In this document: in pieces, positions 21,774 to 33,420 of the stretch
Position numbering within the stretch: position 1 is the stretch's first letter
Layout of the letters: every line of letters begins with the position of its first letter
Assembly: GCA_037355855.1 (NCBI GenBank)
Contig: CM074764.1
Coordinates: forward strand, 3,968,001 to 4,032,000
Source: Pseudo-nitzschia pungens
Lineage: Eukaryota; Bacillariophyta; Bacillariophyceae; Bacillariales; Bacillariaceae
Length of the DNA stretch: 64,000 nucleotides
Direction of reading: 5' to 3'
Translations under genes and position numbers: made by a program
The notes under the pieces: generated by a model
Database searches by the model: none
Seen by the model: only the letters and a program-made list of their open reading frames with translations
What the model was told of the DNA's origin: nothing

Positions 21774-23490
21774 TCATGTATTATCCCCCCTGTATTATTG
21801 ATGCGTTGCTGCTTGCTGTCCCCCCTGTATTATCGACGCGTTGCTGCTGCTTGCTGTCCCCCCCCTGTATTAACGACGCGTTCGTTGCTGCTTGCTGTCC
21901 CCCCCTGTATTATCGACGCGTTGCTGCTTGCTGTCTCCCCTGTATTATCGACGCGTTGCTGCTTGCTGTCCACCCCCGTGTATTATCGACGCGTTGCTGC
22001 TTGCTGTCCACCCCCGTGTATTATCGACGCGTTGCTGCTGCTTGCTCCCCCCTGTATTATCGACGCGTTTATATTATCGACGCGTTGCTGCTGCTTGCTG
22101 TCCCCTCTCCCTGTATTATTGACGCGTTGCTGCTTGCTGCTGCGGAACAAATAGGGACGACGACGACAACGGGAACGATCGGAAAAGGTAATAAGGCGAC
22201 GAAGGAAATAGTTCTTTAAAAATATTCTCGTGTATTATCCCCCTGTATTATCGACGCGTTGCTGCTGCTTGCTGCTGCTGCTTGCTATCCCCCCCCTGTA
22301 TTATGGACGCGTTGCTGCTTGCTGCTTGCTGTCCCCCCCTGTATTATCGACGCGTTTGTATTATCGACGCGTTTGTATTATCGACGCGTTTGTATTATCG
22401 ACGCGTTTGTATTATCGACGCGTTCGTATTATCGATGCGTTGCTACTTGTTGCTGCTTGCTGTCCCCCCTGTATTATCGACGCGTTTGTATTATCGACGC
22501 GTTTGTATTATCGACGCGTTTGTATTATCGATGCGTTGCTGCTTGCTGCTGCTTGCTGTCCCCCCCCTGTATTATCGACGCGTTGCTGCTGCTTGCTGTC
22601 CCCCCTCTGTATTATCGACGCGTTGCTGCTGCTTGCTGTCCCCCCTCTGTATTATCGACGCGTGGTTGCTGCTTGCTGTCCCCCCTCTGTATTATCGACG
22701 CGTTGCTGCTTGCTGCTTGCTGTCCCCCCTGTATTATCGACGCGTTGCTACTGCTTGCTGCTTGCTGTCCCCCCTGTATTATCGACGCGTTTGTATTATC
22801 AACGTGTTGCTGCTGCTTGCTGTCCGCCCCTGTATTATCGACGCGTTGGTTCCTGCTTGCTGTCCCCCCTGTATTATCGACGCGTTGCAGCTTGCAGGAG
22901 CGACAGATCGTTGCTGCTAGCTGTCCCCCCCCTGTATTATCGATGCGTTGCTGCTTGCTGCTGCTTGCTGTCCCCCCCTTATTATCGACGCGTTGCTGCT
23001 TGCTGTCCCCCTGTATTATTGACGCGTTGCTGATTGCTGTCCCCCTGTATTATCGACGCGTTGCTGCTTGCTGCTGCTTGCTGCCCCCCCCTGTATTATC
23101 GACGCGTTGCTGCTGCTTGCTGCTTGCTGTCCTCCCCCTGTATTATCGACGCGTTTATCGTTTATATTATCGACGGGTTGCTGCTGCTTGCTGTCCCCCC
23201 CCTGTATTGCTGCTTGCTGTCCCCCCTGTACTAAATTTTTTTCTACATATATCCCTGTACAATTTGTACTGGAAAATCGAATTTTTTGATTGGCTCATTC
23301 AAATCGTTGCTGCTGCTTGGTGTCCCCCCTGTATTATCGACGCGTTGCTGCTGCTTGGTGTCCCCCCTGTATTATCGACGCGTTGCTGCTGCTTGGTGTC
23401 CCCCCCTGTATTATCGACGCGTTGCTGCTGCTTGGTGTCCCCCCCTGTATCATCGACGTGTTGTTGCTGCGGCTGCGTTGCTGCTGCTTG
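21774..23490. repeat. 36-38-bp GC-rich minisatellite of element A
   Basis: The unit is TGTATTATCGACGCGTTGCT plus GCTGCTTGCTGTCCCCCC, with short variants that carry only GTATTATCGACGCGTTT. It lies in three blocks (21774-22157, 22225-23235, 23305-23490). The first two each begin after a shared GATAGTTCTTTAAAAATATTCTC-like leader. Long open frames through it (up to about 417 codons) result from the repeat lacking stops and are not genes. Confidence 0.9.
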
Positions 23491-23811
23491 CTGTGATGGT
23501 GGTGTGTGTTGAACCAAAGGAAGGGTGACTTCTTCTTTCACGGAAGAAATGAAATCCATAAGATTGTTATCACGATAATAGGTCCGGCAATCACTATTGA
23601 AATAAAGATGCTTGGAGAGCCCTTGAGATACATATCGATAGGTGAAATTGTAGCTCGATTCTTGTTTGTACCCCTTGAATGATTTTGATTTTCTTCTTCG
23701 TCCGGAGGCAATGCAGTTGCGACAATGGAATGTCTTGGGTATTCTGGGATCATTGGCAAAGTGCCTTGGGTTGGAGGAAGCTTTCGGCATGGTGGTGTGC
23801 GTGAAATACAA
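23299..23811 (-). CDS. Small zinc-finger-like protein of element A, running into minisatellite
   Basis: The 170-codon frame starts about 370 bp inside the right TIR and points inward. Residues 1-98 form a unique domain with C23-x2-C26, a basic stretch GRRRKSKSFKG, and GLSKHLYFNSDC placing H61 and C68. That is a plausible C-C-H-C zinc site like those at the N-terminus of some Plavaka/CACTA-type transposases (analogy only). Residues 99-170 are translated minisatellite (Q/T/G-rich). Element B carries a homologue at 36153-36854 with the frame kept. It may be the surviving first exon of a lost transposase or a DNA-binding accessory protein. Confidence 0.5.
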   Translation of the reverse strand: MYFTHTTMPKASSNPRHFANDPRIPKTFHCRNCIASGRRRKSKSFKGYKQESSYNFTYRYVSQGLSKHLYFNSDCRTYYRDNNLMDFISSVKEEVTLPLVQHTPPSQQAAATQPQQQHVDDTGGDTKQQQRVDNTGGDTKQQQRVDNTGGTPSSSNASIIQGGHQAAATI

Positions 23812-24182
23812 ACATGTGTTTGATAATAAAATAATTGTTGTTGTGATGCGATGCGAAGGAGGAAAATTAAAATGGTCCGTGACGTAACTTTTGTGTGATG
23901 AAGTAACAAATCTGATTAAAAATTATTTGTTATATGGAGTCGAATGTGTCAAATCTGTAAAATGGAATGAAAAGTTGACGAGGGACTGAATATCAGGGTC
24001 TAGATCGGAACATTTTCCAGAAAACGATGTGGGGATTGAGAAAAAAAAGAAATAAGGTTGAGAATAGTGGAAAAGAGGTTGTGAAATAAAAAATTGGGGT
24101 TGAATTTTTTTTAGACAAGTAGCGATTGGGTCGCGATCGGGTCGCGATTGGTCGCGATGGGTCGCGAACCAGTTTTCGGACG

Positions 24183-24268
24183 TCCGGAAGAGTGCCTCCC
24201 CAAGATGGTGGACTGGTGCAAGCGCCAGAAGATTCCAGCAAAAGACACCGGAGCAGAGAAGAAATAAA
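24183..24268 (+). pseudogene. 3' piece of the reading frame split by TIR element A
   Basis: Right after element A the frame continues as EECLPKMVDWCKR and ends in AEKK at TAA 24266-24268. It is followed by AT-rich DNA with an AATAAA-like AAATAAAATTTATT. It pairs with 17569-17677. Confidence 0.45.
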
Positions 24269-25560
24269 ATTTATTATTAGTAATTATCTATGATTAGTTG
24301 TAGATTGTCGCGTCATTGTAGATTGTCGCGTTGTAGTAGATTGTCGTGTTGTAGTAGATTGTCGATTGCTTGCTGTAGTGTTTTGATGTTACCATCAGCA
24401 AAATTATGAGCTGTTGCTGCCTGCTGTTGTTTGCTGCTGTTTGCTGCTGTTTGCTGGAGTGGATCGATCGATCGATCGTGTTTTCGGTTCCGGACTTTCA
24501 TCACGTACCGGTATGTTCGATATCCAGACATGTAGAGCTACAATAGCTAAAGAGAGGTCCAACACCTCTGAGTCCCAGCAGTTCTCCTATACTTGGACGC
24601 GTCGGTCGACTTCAATCCCACCATGTGGACGTCCAAGGTTTTCTATTGTACCTATGTTCGATATCCACCAATGGAAATGAATATAATCGATTCCCACAAG
24701 TGTTCGATACTTAAGACGTGGGAGTGACGTGGGAGTGACACTGCCGTCGGCGCTATTGGTATACAATCGAAAACCTATTTCGAAGCAACTGGAGCAAACT
24801 GGAGCAACACTAATTCATTATTTCTATTTTTGCAACTCTGCAAAAGCAAATCTAAAGTACCACTAAGAAATACGTTCCAGGCTCCCCACAACAGGTAGAT
24901 AAACAATAATAATAATAATATACTTATTTAAGTAGGAAAATCCACCGAAGGTGGTTAAAAGCTACTCAGTCTGTAACCAGACTTTATCGTCGCCTCAATC
25001 GAAGAGAGGTTAGGCCCCAAGTTGTAGAACGACGCGTCGCCTCAATCAAAGAGAGTTTATGCTCCAAGTTGTAAAAACGACGATTTTGCAAACAAACCTT
25101 GGAAACAATCAGGAACAAACAAACCAGTCCAAAGCACAACAGACACTGCTGTTGCAGAGCGTACAAGAGACAGGTAACAAGAATATGAAAGGGAAAAACA
25201 CAAGTAAAACTGTCCCTTGAATGCTGCTGTACAGCATCAGTAACGCTAGAAGTGGTCAGCTAACACAAGCAAAACCCTTCCTCAGATACATAGTATCAGT
25301 AATGCAAGTGGTCAGCTGACGCAAGCGAAACTGGTCTCTGCATGCTGTATTGCAGCATCAGTAATGCGAGTGCCCCAAACACATTCCTTACCACTGTATG
25401 GTACAGATAGTACGGAGCCTACTACCAAATTCGTAACAGCTGTCCTTCTGTTCGAACTTCGTAGTAGGAAACACGTAGAGGCGGTGGAGCCTACTACCAA
25501 GTTCAAATTCGTAACAGCTGGCCTTCTGTTCGAACTTGAACTTGCTCTCCTGTAGTAGCT
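24269..25560. other. Intergenic DNA with minor repeats
   Basis: No gene is supported. It holds GTAGATTGTCGCGTT repeats (24300-24370), GCTGTTTGCTGCTGTTTGCTG (24415-24455), a duplicated CGCCTCAATC(G/A)AAGAGAG (24990-25060) and three copies of a CAGCATCAGTAA...GTGGTCAGCT phrase (25225-25360). CAATCGAAAACCTATTTCGA at 24763 recurs at 44631. Confidence 0.4.
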
Positions 25561-26174
25561 TGGAAACATGGGGCTCTAAGTGATAACACTTATGGACCAT
25601 CAGGGCTGTAGGCTTGAAAACAGGTATCAGCTATACTGTGAACTGGAGGGGTATGTGTTGGTGGTGGAGCGTTAAGTAACATGTACTTAGCGACTTTGGG
25701 GCTTGGGTCAGAAAAACAGTAGGTCCATAATCGAAAACAATTATGGTCCAGCAGGGCAGTAGACTTGAAAACAGATGACAGTTGAAGTGTGCATCTGAGA
25801 GGGTTATGTAGGTAGGAGAGCCTTAAGCAAGCTGTACTTAGCGGCTTTGGGGCTTGGGTGAGAAAACAGTATGACCTTAAGCGAAAACACTTATGGTCCA
25901 TCAGGGCAGTAGACTTGAAAACAGATGACATTTATACGGTGCACCTGAGAGGTATATGTAGGTAGGAGAGCCTTAAGCGAACTGTACTTAGCGGCTTTGG
26001 AGCTTGGGTCAAGAAACAGTAGGACCATAAGCGAAAACACTATGGTCCAGCAGGGCAGTAGACTTGAAAACAGATGACAGTTATACTGTACACCTGAGAG
26101 GGTTATGTAGGTGGTAGAGCCTTAAGCAAACTGTACTTAGTGGCTTTGGGGCTTGGGTCAGGAAATAGTAGGAC
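25561..26174. repeat. 152-bp satellite, left part
   Basis: About four units have the landmark GGGCAGTAGACTTGAAAACAG at spacings near 151-153 bp, plus ACTTAGCGGCTTTGGGGCTTGGGTCAG. The array resumes at 38717 beyond gypsy copy 1. Confidence 0.75.
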
Positions 26175-26358
26175 TGCCGTGCACCAAAATACATGAGTCC
26201 ACTCGGGACTGGATTAAGGATAAGGGTAAAAGAATCAGCGAGCCGACAGAATCGCTGATTCGGAGGGCTCTTAGAACTGTAGCAAATAGACTAACCAATA
26301 GGGCTCACAATTTGCATATCACTACTATTCTAATCACTAGTAGACCCGGGGTATGGCA
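26175..26358 (+). repeat. gypsy copy 1 5' LTR
   Basis: It is 184 bp, with TG...CA ends. It differs from its 3' partner mainly by a 4-base indel near 26193 and one transition. Confidence 0.9.
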
Positions 26359-27140
26359 TGATTTTAAAATCAAGCTGAGTGCTGATGACCATGAGCAGAA
26401 AGAGATCGATCGGCCGAGGCGCCGACGAGACCGAAAGACTGCCAAAAATGGAGGCGCAGAGAAGCAAAAACAGGGAGAAGGATATCCAGTGTCTGCAGCA
26501 CAAGGAAGACCGACCCCAGCAACTGTTGGCGCCCAAAGAAGGGAGCAACAGCAGCAACAGAGACACCTAAGTACCTAGACAGGACCATGGTCGACAGCAA
26601 AAACAATCGAACAAAGAAATAATGAAATAAGTGTCGAAAAAGTGACACATAATCCAGTGAGTGGACTAATTGGACCAACACTGAGTGGATGGACAGACCG
26701 AATAGGGGATGCCAACCAAAACCGAAGTATACGGATATCCGGACAGGTATAAAATAAATACCTAAACACCACTAAATCCCACGGGAGACAGGAAGTGGGA
26801 CCGGCCCGGTGATTGCTTAATAGGGAAGCAACGCCGGAGAACCACGGGAATCGAATCCCACGAAATAAAAACAGAAACAACTCCGGAGAACCACAGGATT
26901 CCCGGGAACTAAAGAGAGAAACAACTCCCACCACTGGACAAGCCTAAAGCAAAATCAGTCACAACACGAAATAACGTGTATTACAAAAGAGGAAAATCAG
27001 TTACAACACGGGATATCGTGTAGACAAAGAGAAAACTGGAGCAAACTGAAACAACCACTTTTTGCTCATTTCCACACCACATAACAACTTACAGAAATAC
27101 TGTAACTAAACTAAAGTAAATAAAAAGAAACTGATTAACC
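26359..27140 (+). other. gypsy copy 1 leader
   Basis: It is homologous to 56995-57743. A short frame (26379-26570) encoding SKNREKDIQCLQHKED-type peptides is kept in both copies but may simply reflect recent common origin. Confidence 0.5.
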
Positions 27141-28580
27141 ATGGCGTCTAAAGGAACCAAACTGAAACCTTTCAACATCACACGGGAGGACTGGCCGGAA
27201 GACGCCAACACCGTAAAGATGAATGTAGACAGCGAACAAGGTGGAATCGCATTCAGCGACTACCTGAAGGTTCTCAATGGTACTGAAAGACCAGAACTCT
27301 TCCTTATCTGGAAGAGAGACTTTGACCAGAAAATTGCTGGCAATGACAAACTCCACGGAGACCAGAAATTGGAGGTTCTACAGAGAATCCTCTCTACTGA
27401 GGCACTCGGACTTGTCCAGCGAACGCTCGCTCGGACCTACTTGGCCGAACCAACCCACAAGGTCCATCACACCAGAAACGTACAGAAAAAGATCCAAGAG
27501 ATCGAGCAAAGGGACCAAGCAAACATACTACTATCAATGGGGCAAGACGCCACCGAAACTCCCACGGGAGCCTCCAAGGAGACGGCAAAGGAGAAATCTC
27601 CAACCGCCGACAAAACCGACACAGCCACGGCGAGATCGGACAAAGAATCGGAGACCGACAACCTCGAGTCCCCAATCCCAAAGAAGAAGGTCGCAAGCGC
27701 CCTCATCCAGTACTACCAATCCCAGGAGTACAGAAAGGATGTCATCGAGGAATGCATGCATTCCCTCAAGCTCAAAATCTTTGGCAATGACCAACACGGC
27801 AAGCGCTCGTACATTGTCCTCCGCAGATTCATGCGAGGCATGCGCGTGGACCTCAAACATGGCATTAGAGCCTGGGCCAATCGAATGGCTGAACTCCAAA
27901 GCTACCTCCCAGAATGCCTCTGGGAATGTGGCAGTGACCAAATGGAAACACCAAGAAGTTTCACCCAAGGAGAAATGAAGGAAATCCTGGATTCCAACAT
28001 GACCCACTCCCAACGCGAGAAGCTGGAGCACATTAGTTGGGACCTCTACACCCACTCCTTTAACACCACTATTGACAAGCTCGAAAATCTGGAACTCACC
28101 ATCCGGAAGGAAGCAGTAATGCAACAACGCATCACCGACCTCGAAAAGCAGACCAGTGTCACCAAGAAGACCCCCAAGGCCGCATCTGGGGGAGGAACCC
28201 ACCACGGGAAATCCCCTGGCAAAAAGAAGCGCCCTGTGGACAACAGCAACAAACAACTATGCAAGACCTGTGGCAAGGTCCATGCCGGCAAATGCTGGAA
28301 ACTAACCGGTGGTCCCCACAAGAAGGGGAAGTTCGACCGGGAAACCATCAACCTGCTCAAGGAGCACTTTGTGGCAAAAGAACAAGACTCGGACCACGAG
28401 CAACACTCCAAACCCCACTGGGGAAGGAACTTATCAAACCACGAGTACTCTTATGTACTGGCCACGGCCCAAGCTGACCACGAAGTCTCCAATGACGAGA
28501 TCGACATCTCCGAACGGGAACTCAAAGAGTACAGAAGAAAGTACAGAAAGACCTTTAAAAAGAAAGGATCCCACAACTGA
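27141..28580 (+). CDS. gag: gypsy Gag, copy 1
   Basis: A 479-residue protein with ACCATGG start context. It contains a capsid-like region (about 185-335), a coiled-coil-like stretch and a C-x2-C-x3-H-x3-C knuckle (CKTCGKVHAGKC), slightly shorter than the canonical CCHC spacing. It ends with TGA directly followed by the in-frame ATG of pol. It is intact and about 90% similar to the copy at 57744. Confidence 0.9.
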   Translation: MASKGTKLKPFNITREDWPEDANTVKMNVDSEQGGIAFSDYLKVLNGTERPELFLIWKRDFDQKIAGNDKLHGDQKLEVLQRILSTEALGLVQRTLARTYLAEPTHKVHHTRNVQKKIQEIEQRDQANILLSMGQDATETPTGASKETAKEKSPTADKTDTATARSDKESETDNLESPIPKKKVASALIQYYQSQEYRKDVIEECMHSLKLKIFGNDQHGKRSYIVLRRFMRGMRVDLKHGIRAWANRMAELQSYLPECLWECGSDQMETPRSFTQGEMKEILDSNMTHSQREKLEHISWDLYTHSFNTTIDKLENLELTIRKEAVMQQRITDLEKQTSVTKKTPKAASGGGTHHGKSPGKKKRPVDNSNKQLCKTCGKVHAGKCWKLTGGPHKKGKFDRETINLLKEHFVAKEQDSDHEQHSKPHWGRNLSNHEYSYVLATAQADHEVSNDEIDISERELKEYRRKYRKTFKKKGSHN

Positions 28581-30604
28581 ATGGCTTCCGATACCATCCA
28601 CACCGGACCCCGCATCATCAACAGATATGCAGACGTCTGTGTGGAGGTATTGGACCACAAGGGAAGGGGGAGAATGCTCCGGGGCCTACTCGACTCCGGG
28701 TGCTCCAAATCCATCATACTAAGGCACTTTGTCGACCGAAGTCAACTAACGAACCGAGACCGAAGATCTGTCACCTATAACACCTATGGGGGCAAGTTCC
28801 GAACCAAGTCTGCGGCTTCAGTGGGACTGAGGTTGATAGAATTTTCAAACTCCAAGACCATCAAATGGACCTTCCAAGTGGATGAATATCATCACCATGA
28901 GGAGGTGCCCTACGACATGATCATAGGATCCGACATGATGGCACAACTGGGACTGGATATAAAATACAGCTCCCGAACCATCGAATGGCAGGGTGACTCC
29001 ATCCCCATGAAGGGAATGGGGGAACTTACTGACCCGGACAAATGTGAGGCAGTATTCTTTGCCAACACACAAAGTCCGATCCTCCAACAGGAGGAAGAGA
29101 GGCAAGCCAAAATCTTGGACGCAGACTACTCCAAAGTCGATATAGACGCCATGGTCAATGACCTGGAGATTACGGACGCGTCCAAGGAAGCCTTGAAGAA
29201 AACACTGAAGAAATTCCCAACACTCTTTGGCGGAGGGTTGGGCCTACTCAAAAATATAGAACCGGTGTCCATTGAACTCCAACCAGGAGTCAAACCGGTC
29301 CGGCAGAGGTACTATTCAGTGCCCCACGCCTTTGAACAAGCACTTCGAAAGGAGATCACCAGGCTCTGTGAGATTGGAGTCCTGGAAAAACTCCCCCACG
29401 ATGATGACTCACCGTGGGCATCCCCTACCTTCTGCCAACCAAAGAAGACAGGCGATATCCGAGTCCTCACAGACTTCCGGAAAATGAACGCCGCCATCCA
29501 GAGGAAACCATTCCCACTACCACGAATAGGGGAAACAATCCAGAGACTACAAAAGTTCCAATCAGCTACGGCACTGGACTTGTCCCAAGGATACTATACC
29601 ATCCCCATCTGCAAAGAGAGCCAGAAAATCTGCTCCACCATCCTGCCGTGGGGAAAGTATGCCTACAAGAGACTAGCAATGGGGATTGCGTGTGCTCCGG
29701 ATATCTTCCAATCAGTCATGATGAACCTACTAGGGGACCTGGACTACGTCCTTGTCTATATTGATGATATCCTAATCATTCAACGAGAGGGAGAATCCGA
29801 ACAGGATCACCTCAACAAAATCGATACAGTCCTACAGAGACTGGATGATGCCGGCTTCCGAGCCAACCTCAGAAAATCCTTTTTCATGCAAAAAGAAGTG
29901 GAATATCTGGGTTTTCTGTTAACAACAGAAGGCATTCAGCCCCAGCCAAAGAAGCTGGAGGCGATGAAGCGCCTGGAAGCCCCCAAGAACACCAAGCAAC
30001 TCAAAATGTTCCTTGGAATGGTAAACTTTTACAGGGACATGTGGAAGCGCCGCTCCCACATCCTGGCCCCTCTGAACAAACTCGCAGGGAAAAAGGGCAA
30101 AATGAACTGGTATTGGGGTCCAGCAGAGCAGAAAGCTTTCATGGAGGCGAAGAGGATGCTCGCAGATGAAGCTAAGCTTGCATTCCCGGACTTTACGAAA
30201 CCATTTCATCTCTACTCAGACGCCAGCGATAGGCAACTGGGAGCAACTGTATGCCAAGATGGCAAGCCCCTTGGTTTCTACACCCGGAAGCTGAACTCGG
30301 CGCAGCTCAACTACACTGTTGGAGAAAAAGAACTCCTGGGCATAGTAGAAGGCCTGAAGGCATTCGAAGGAATCCTACGAGGACAAGATGTGATTATTCA
30401 CACAGACCACCTTAACCTGCTCTATCAGCAGATGCCCACCCAAAGGATGGTCCGGTGGAGACTCCTCATGGAGGAGTTCCACCCGGTAGTCAAGCATGTG
30501 GCTGGCAAAGACAACGATGCAGCAGATGCACTATCACGACTGGATATTACGGATGACCCAGCAGATACGGTGGAATGGCTACCACCAAATAAGCCCCTCA
30601 CCTA
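28581..30604 (+). pseudogene. pol: gypsy Pol copy 1, N-terminal part (protease, RT, RNase H)
   Basis: It has protease LLDSGCS, RT ALDLSQGYY and YIDDIL, and RNase H YSDAS and HTDH. The frame follows gag in the same phase after one TGA. Element B interrupts it after NKPLTY; the frame then runs a few codons into B and stops at 30647. It could still make a 688-residue RT protein without integrase. Confidence 0.9.
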
Positions 30605-31084
30605 CGTCCGAAAACTGTTTCGCGACCCCTCCCAAGAATTTATTTAGGGGGGTCGCGATTTATTCCTGGCTCATTTTGACGTAGCTCGATTCCTAGCTCT
30701 CTCGCGATTCGCAACCCCAATCGCGACCCAGTAACTACCTCAATTACGAAAATTACGAAAAAAAAAAAATAAAATTCAAACTCGACCCAAATTTTTTACC
30801 GACCCTACCATCATTATATATTATGAGACTGTTGCAGAAATTCACTCCCAAAAATTGATTTCACATCCCGACACAAAGTATTTCCCATCACACCCCTGAA
30901 GAAATTCATCACAAAAATCACAATTATTACCCGAAGCCCAGGAATCGCGACCCCCATGAAAAAAAATTTTGAAACACTATGATGCAAAATATAAGTCTTT
31001 CTTTTGATAAATATTGATACTACTCTAATAATTGTTTATTCTCTGTTCAATTTTCTCACACACGCACACACAAATTTTGGTTCG

Positions 31085-31350
31085 TTAGAAGAAGTGGTCG
31101 TCCTTGAAGCCGTCGTTGCTTCTCGCTTCGATCGTCTTTGTCCTCCCTGAAGGCGTCGTTGCTCTTCGCTCCGATTACCTTCCTCTTCATCGTCCTCCCT
31201 GAAATCGTCGTCCTCTCTGAAATTGTTGTTGCTCTTTGCTTCGATTGGCTTCGTCGTCCTCTCTGAAATCGTCGTTGCTCTTCGCTTCGATCGTCTTCGT
31301 CGTCCTTGAAATCGTCGTTGCTCTTTGCTCCGATCGTCTTCGTCCTCATG
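31085..31350. repeat. ~45-bp tandem repeat of element B
   Basis: It is homologous to 18285-18600 and 62840-63150. Confidence 0.7.
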
Positions 31351-32219
31351 CACACCACACAAATTTTGGTTCAAACGATTTTTAGATTTTTAAATAATGG
31401 TCATCGTGATAATTTCATCCATACCGGTATCTGTACTGCCAGTAAAGGTCTCCTCACATCGCATCATATTTCATCAGTTGCAATCGCATCATTTTGTCAG
31501 TTGCGATCCCATCATATTTGTCTTGCGATCGCATTATGTGTCAGTTGCCCCGTTGCATCATGTTTCGCATCATTTTTCAGTTGCCCCGTCGCATTAAAGT
31601 TGATTCTTCCCTATCAGTAGCAAGCAGGCAACTCAATGCAGAATTAGAACAATTGAAATCCATTATCAATACCCCAGATCTTGATGTGCTTCACTCACCG
31701 TTGCATTATATTTCATTTGCCGTTGCATCCTATTTCATCAGCAGTTGCGGTCGCCTCCCTATCAGGAGCAAGCAGGCAAGTCAATGATGCACAGTTAGAC
31801 GAATCAAAATCCATTATTAATACCTCCTCCAACCTTGATGTGGTTCACTTACCATTTCCATCTCATTATATTTCAGTTGCCGTCTTTCTTGTTCCGTTCC
31901 GACCCAAAATTATGTGAAGTAAGATTTACGACACATGCATTTTCTGTCATGCATGTGTTTGCCGAGAATTGATTTCTTCTACATGATAGCAGTAGAGTTA
32001 CTACTAGTACTAGTAGTATGTACCGTACTGAAGTAATAGTAGAAACCAGTAGAAAGCTGATGATGGTGATATCGCGCGCCACCTAAACCACAGAGAGCCA
32101 GCCCCGCTGCGCCATAATTTTGGACTACCTCTTATGTACTACTACCTACGCACTGCAGTAGTATGTAGCAGCAGTGTATAACTGTACTACTACTACAAGC
32201 AGCAAGAATAGTACTACCT

Positions 32220-33295
32220 CAGTGAATATACCATCAAATCAAATATCTGAATGAATCTGGCCATTCTTTGTGTGATTCCAGTGTGAATATTTCTCATCCT
32301 ATGCATGGGCAAGACTATTCAAAAAGAAGTATTCAAAAATCACCAATAATTTGGATGTCACCACTGAATAATTAGTAGTTGGCCCAGTACTGCGGAATTT
32401 ACTAGAAAATACTGTAAAATCACATATCTGAATGAATCTGGCCAATCTTTGTGTGATTCCAGTGTGAATATTTCTCATCCTATCCATGGGCAAGAGTATG
32501 CAAAAAGAAGTATTCAAAAATCGCCAATGGTATGGGTGTCACCACTGAATAATTAATATTTGGTCAACTACTGCGGAATTCACTAGAAAAAAGTAGCAAA
32601 TCACATATCGGAATGAATCTGGCCAATAGTTGTGTGATTCCAGTGTGAATATTCCTCATACTGTGCATGGGCAAGAGTATGCAAAAAGAAGTATTCAAAA
32701 ATCACCAATAATTTGGGTGTCACCACTGAATAATTAATATTTGTTCCACTACTGCGGAATTTACTAGAAAAAAGTACCAAATCACATATCTGAATGAATG
32801 CGGCCAATAGTTGTGTGATTCCAGTGTGAATATTTCTCATCCTGTGCATGGGCAAGACTATTCAAAAAGAAGTATTCAAAAATCACCTATAATTTGGGTG
32901 TCACCACTGAATAATTAATATTTGGCCCACTACTGCGGAATTTGCTAGAAAAAAGTACCAAATCACATATCAGAATGAATCTGGCCAATATTTGTGTGAT
33001 TCCAGTGTGAATATTTCTCATCCTGTGCATGGGCAAGACTATTCAAACAGAAGTATTCAAAAATCACCAATAATTTGGGTGTCACCACAGAATAATTAAT
33101 ATTTGGCCCAGTACCGCAGCATTTAGTAGAAACTGCTGTAAAATCAAATATGTGAATGAATCTAGTCAATATTTTGTGATTCCAGTGTGAATATTTCTCA
33201 TCCTATGCATGGGCAAGAGTATGCAAAAAGAAGTATTCAAAAATCACCAATGGTATGGATGTAACCATTGAATAACTGAATAGATCACCTGGTGA
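32220..33295. repeat. 181-bp satellite of element B, six units
   Basis: GAATGAATCTGGCCAAT landmarks lie near 32250, 32430, 32611, 32792, 32973 and 33153. B has one unit fewer than element A. Confidence 0.85.
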
Positions 33296-33345
33296 CAAAT
33301 GCTTCGCAGCAAAAATATTTCTATTGCATCGTGATGTAGCAAAAG

Positions 33346-33420
33346 ACATTCCCGTGACGGGACTCGAACCAACAATACCAACTGCATACAATCCAGTAGT
33401 GCCACTATTACTGTCTACTA
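33346..33420 (-). other. tRNA-like remnant with a B-box, element B
   Basis: The minus strand reads GGTTCGAGTCCCGTCACGGG, a better B-box match than in A, with TGGCACTACTGG as a possible A-box. The acceptor stem is not convincing. Confidence 0.35.

Larger units (their letters stand above)
17678..24182. mobile_element. TIR element A: large non-autonomous DNA element
   Basis: Both ends carry the same perfect 24-bp inverted repeat (CGTCCGAAAACTGG, then TTCGCGACCC). TC flanks it on both sides (17676-17677, 24183-24184). Within 130 bp of the left end there are three TCGCGA motifs and a hairpin (TCGCGACCCCTCC against GGGGGGTCGCGA, 17691-17732). Within 65 bp of the right end there are four TCGCGA copies. 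Internal order: tandem repeat 18290-18600, unique conserved block 18640-19430, 181-bp satellite 19440-20690, tRNA-like segment, coding-like remnant 21120-21370, minisatellite 21774-23490, zinc-finger-like frame on the minus strand, right end. No transposase is seen, so mobility must come in trans. A 2-bp duplication and subterminal repeats suggest a CACTA/Plavaka-type or other TIR superfamily, but the CGTCC start fits none I can name. Confidence 0.85.

Noticed and set aside
21774..23490. CRISPR-like regular repeats
   Set aside because: The units are contiguous tandem copies with no unique spacers, and the context is eukaryotic.
21776..23528. Several long overlapping open frames (up to 417 codons) rich in CCLLSPLYYRRVAA-type peptides
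   Set aside because: All are translations of the 36-38-bp minisatellite, which lacks stops in several frames. The same peptides appear in three frames and two elements.
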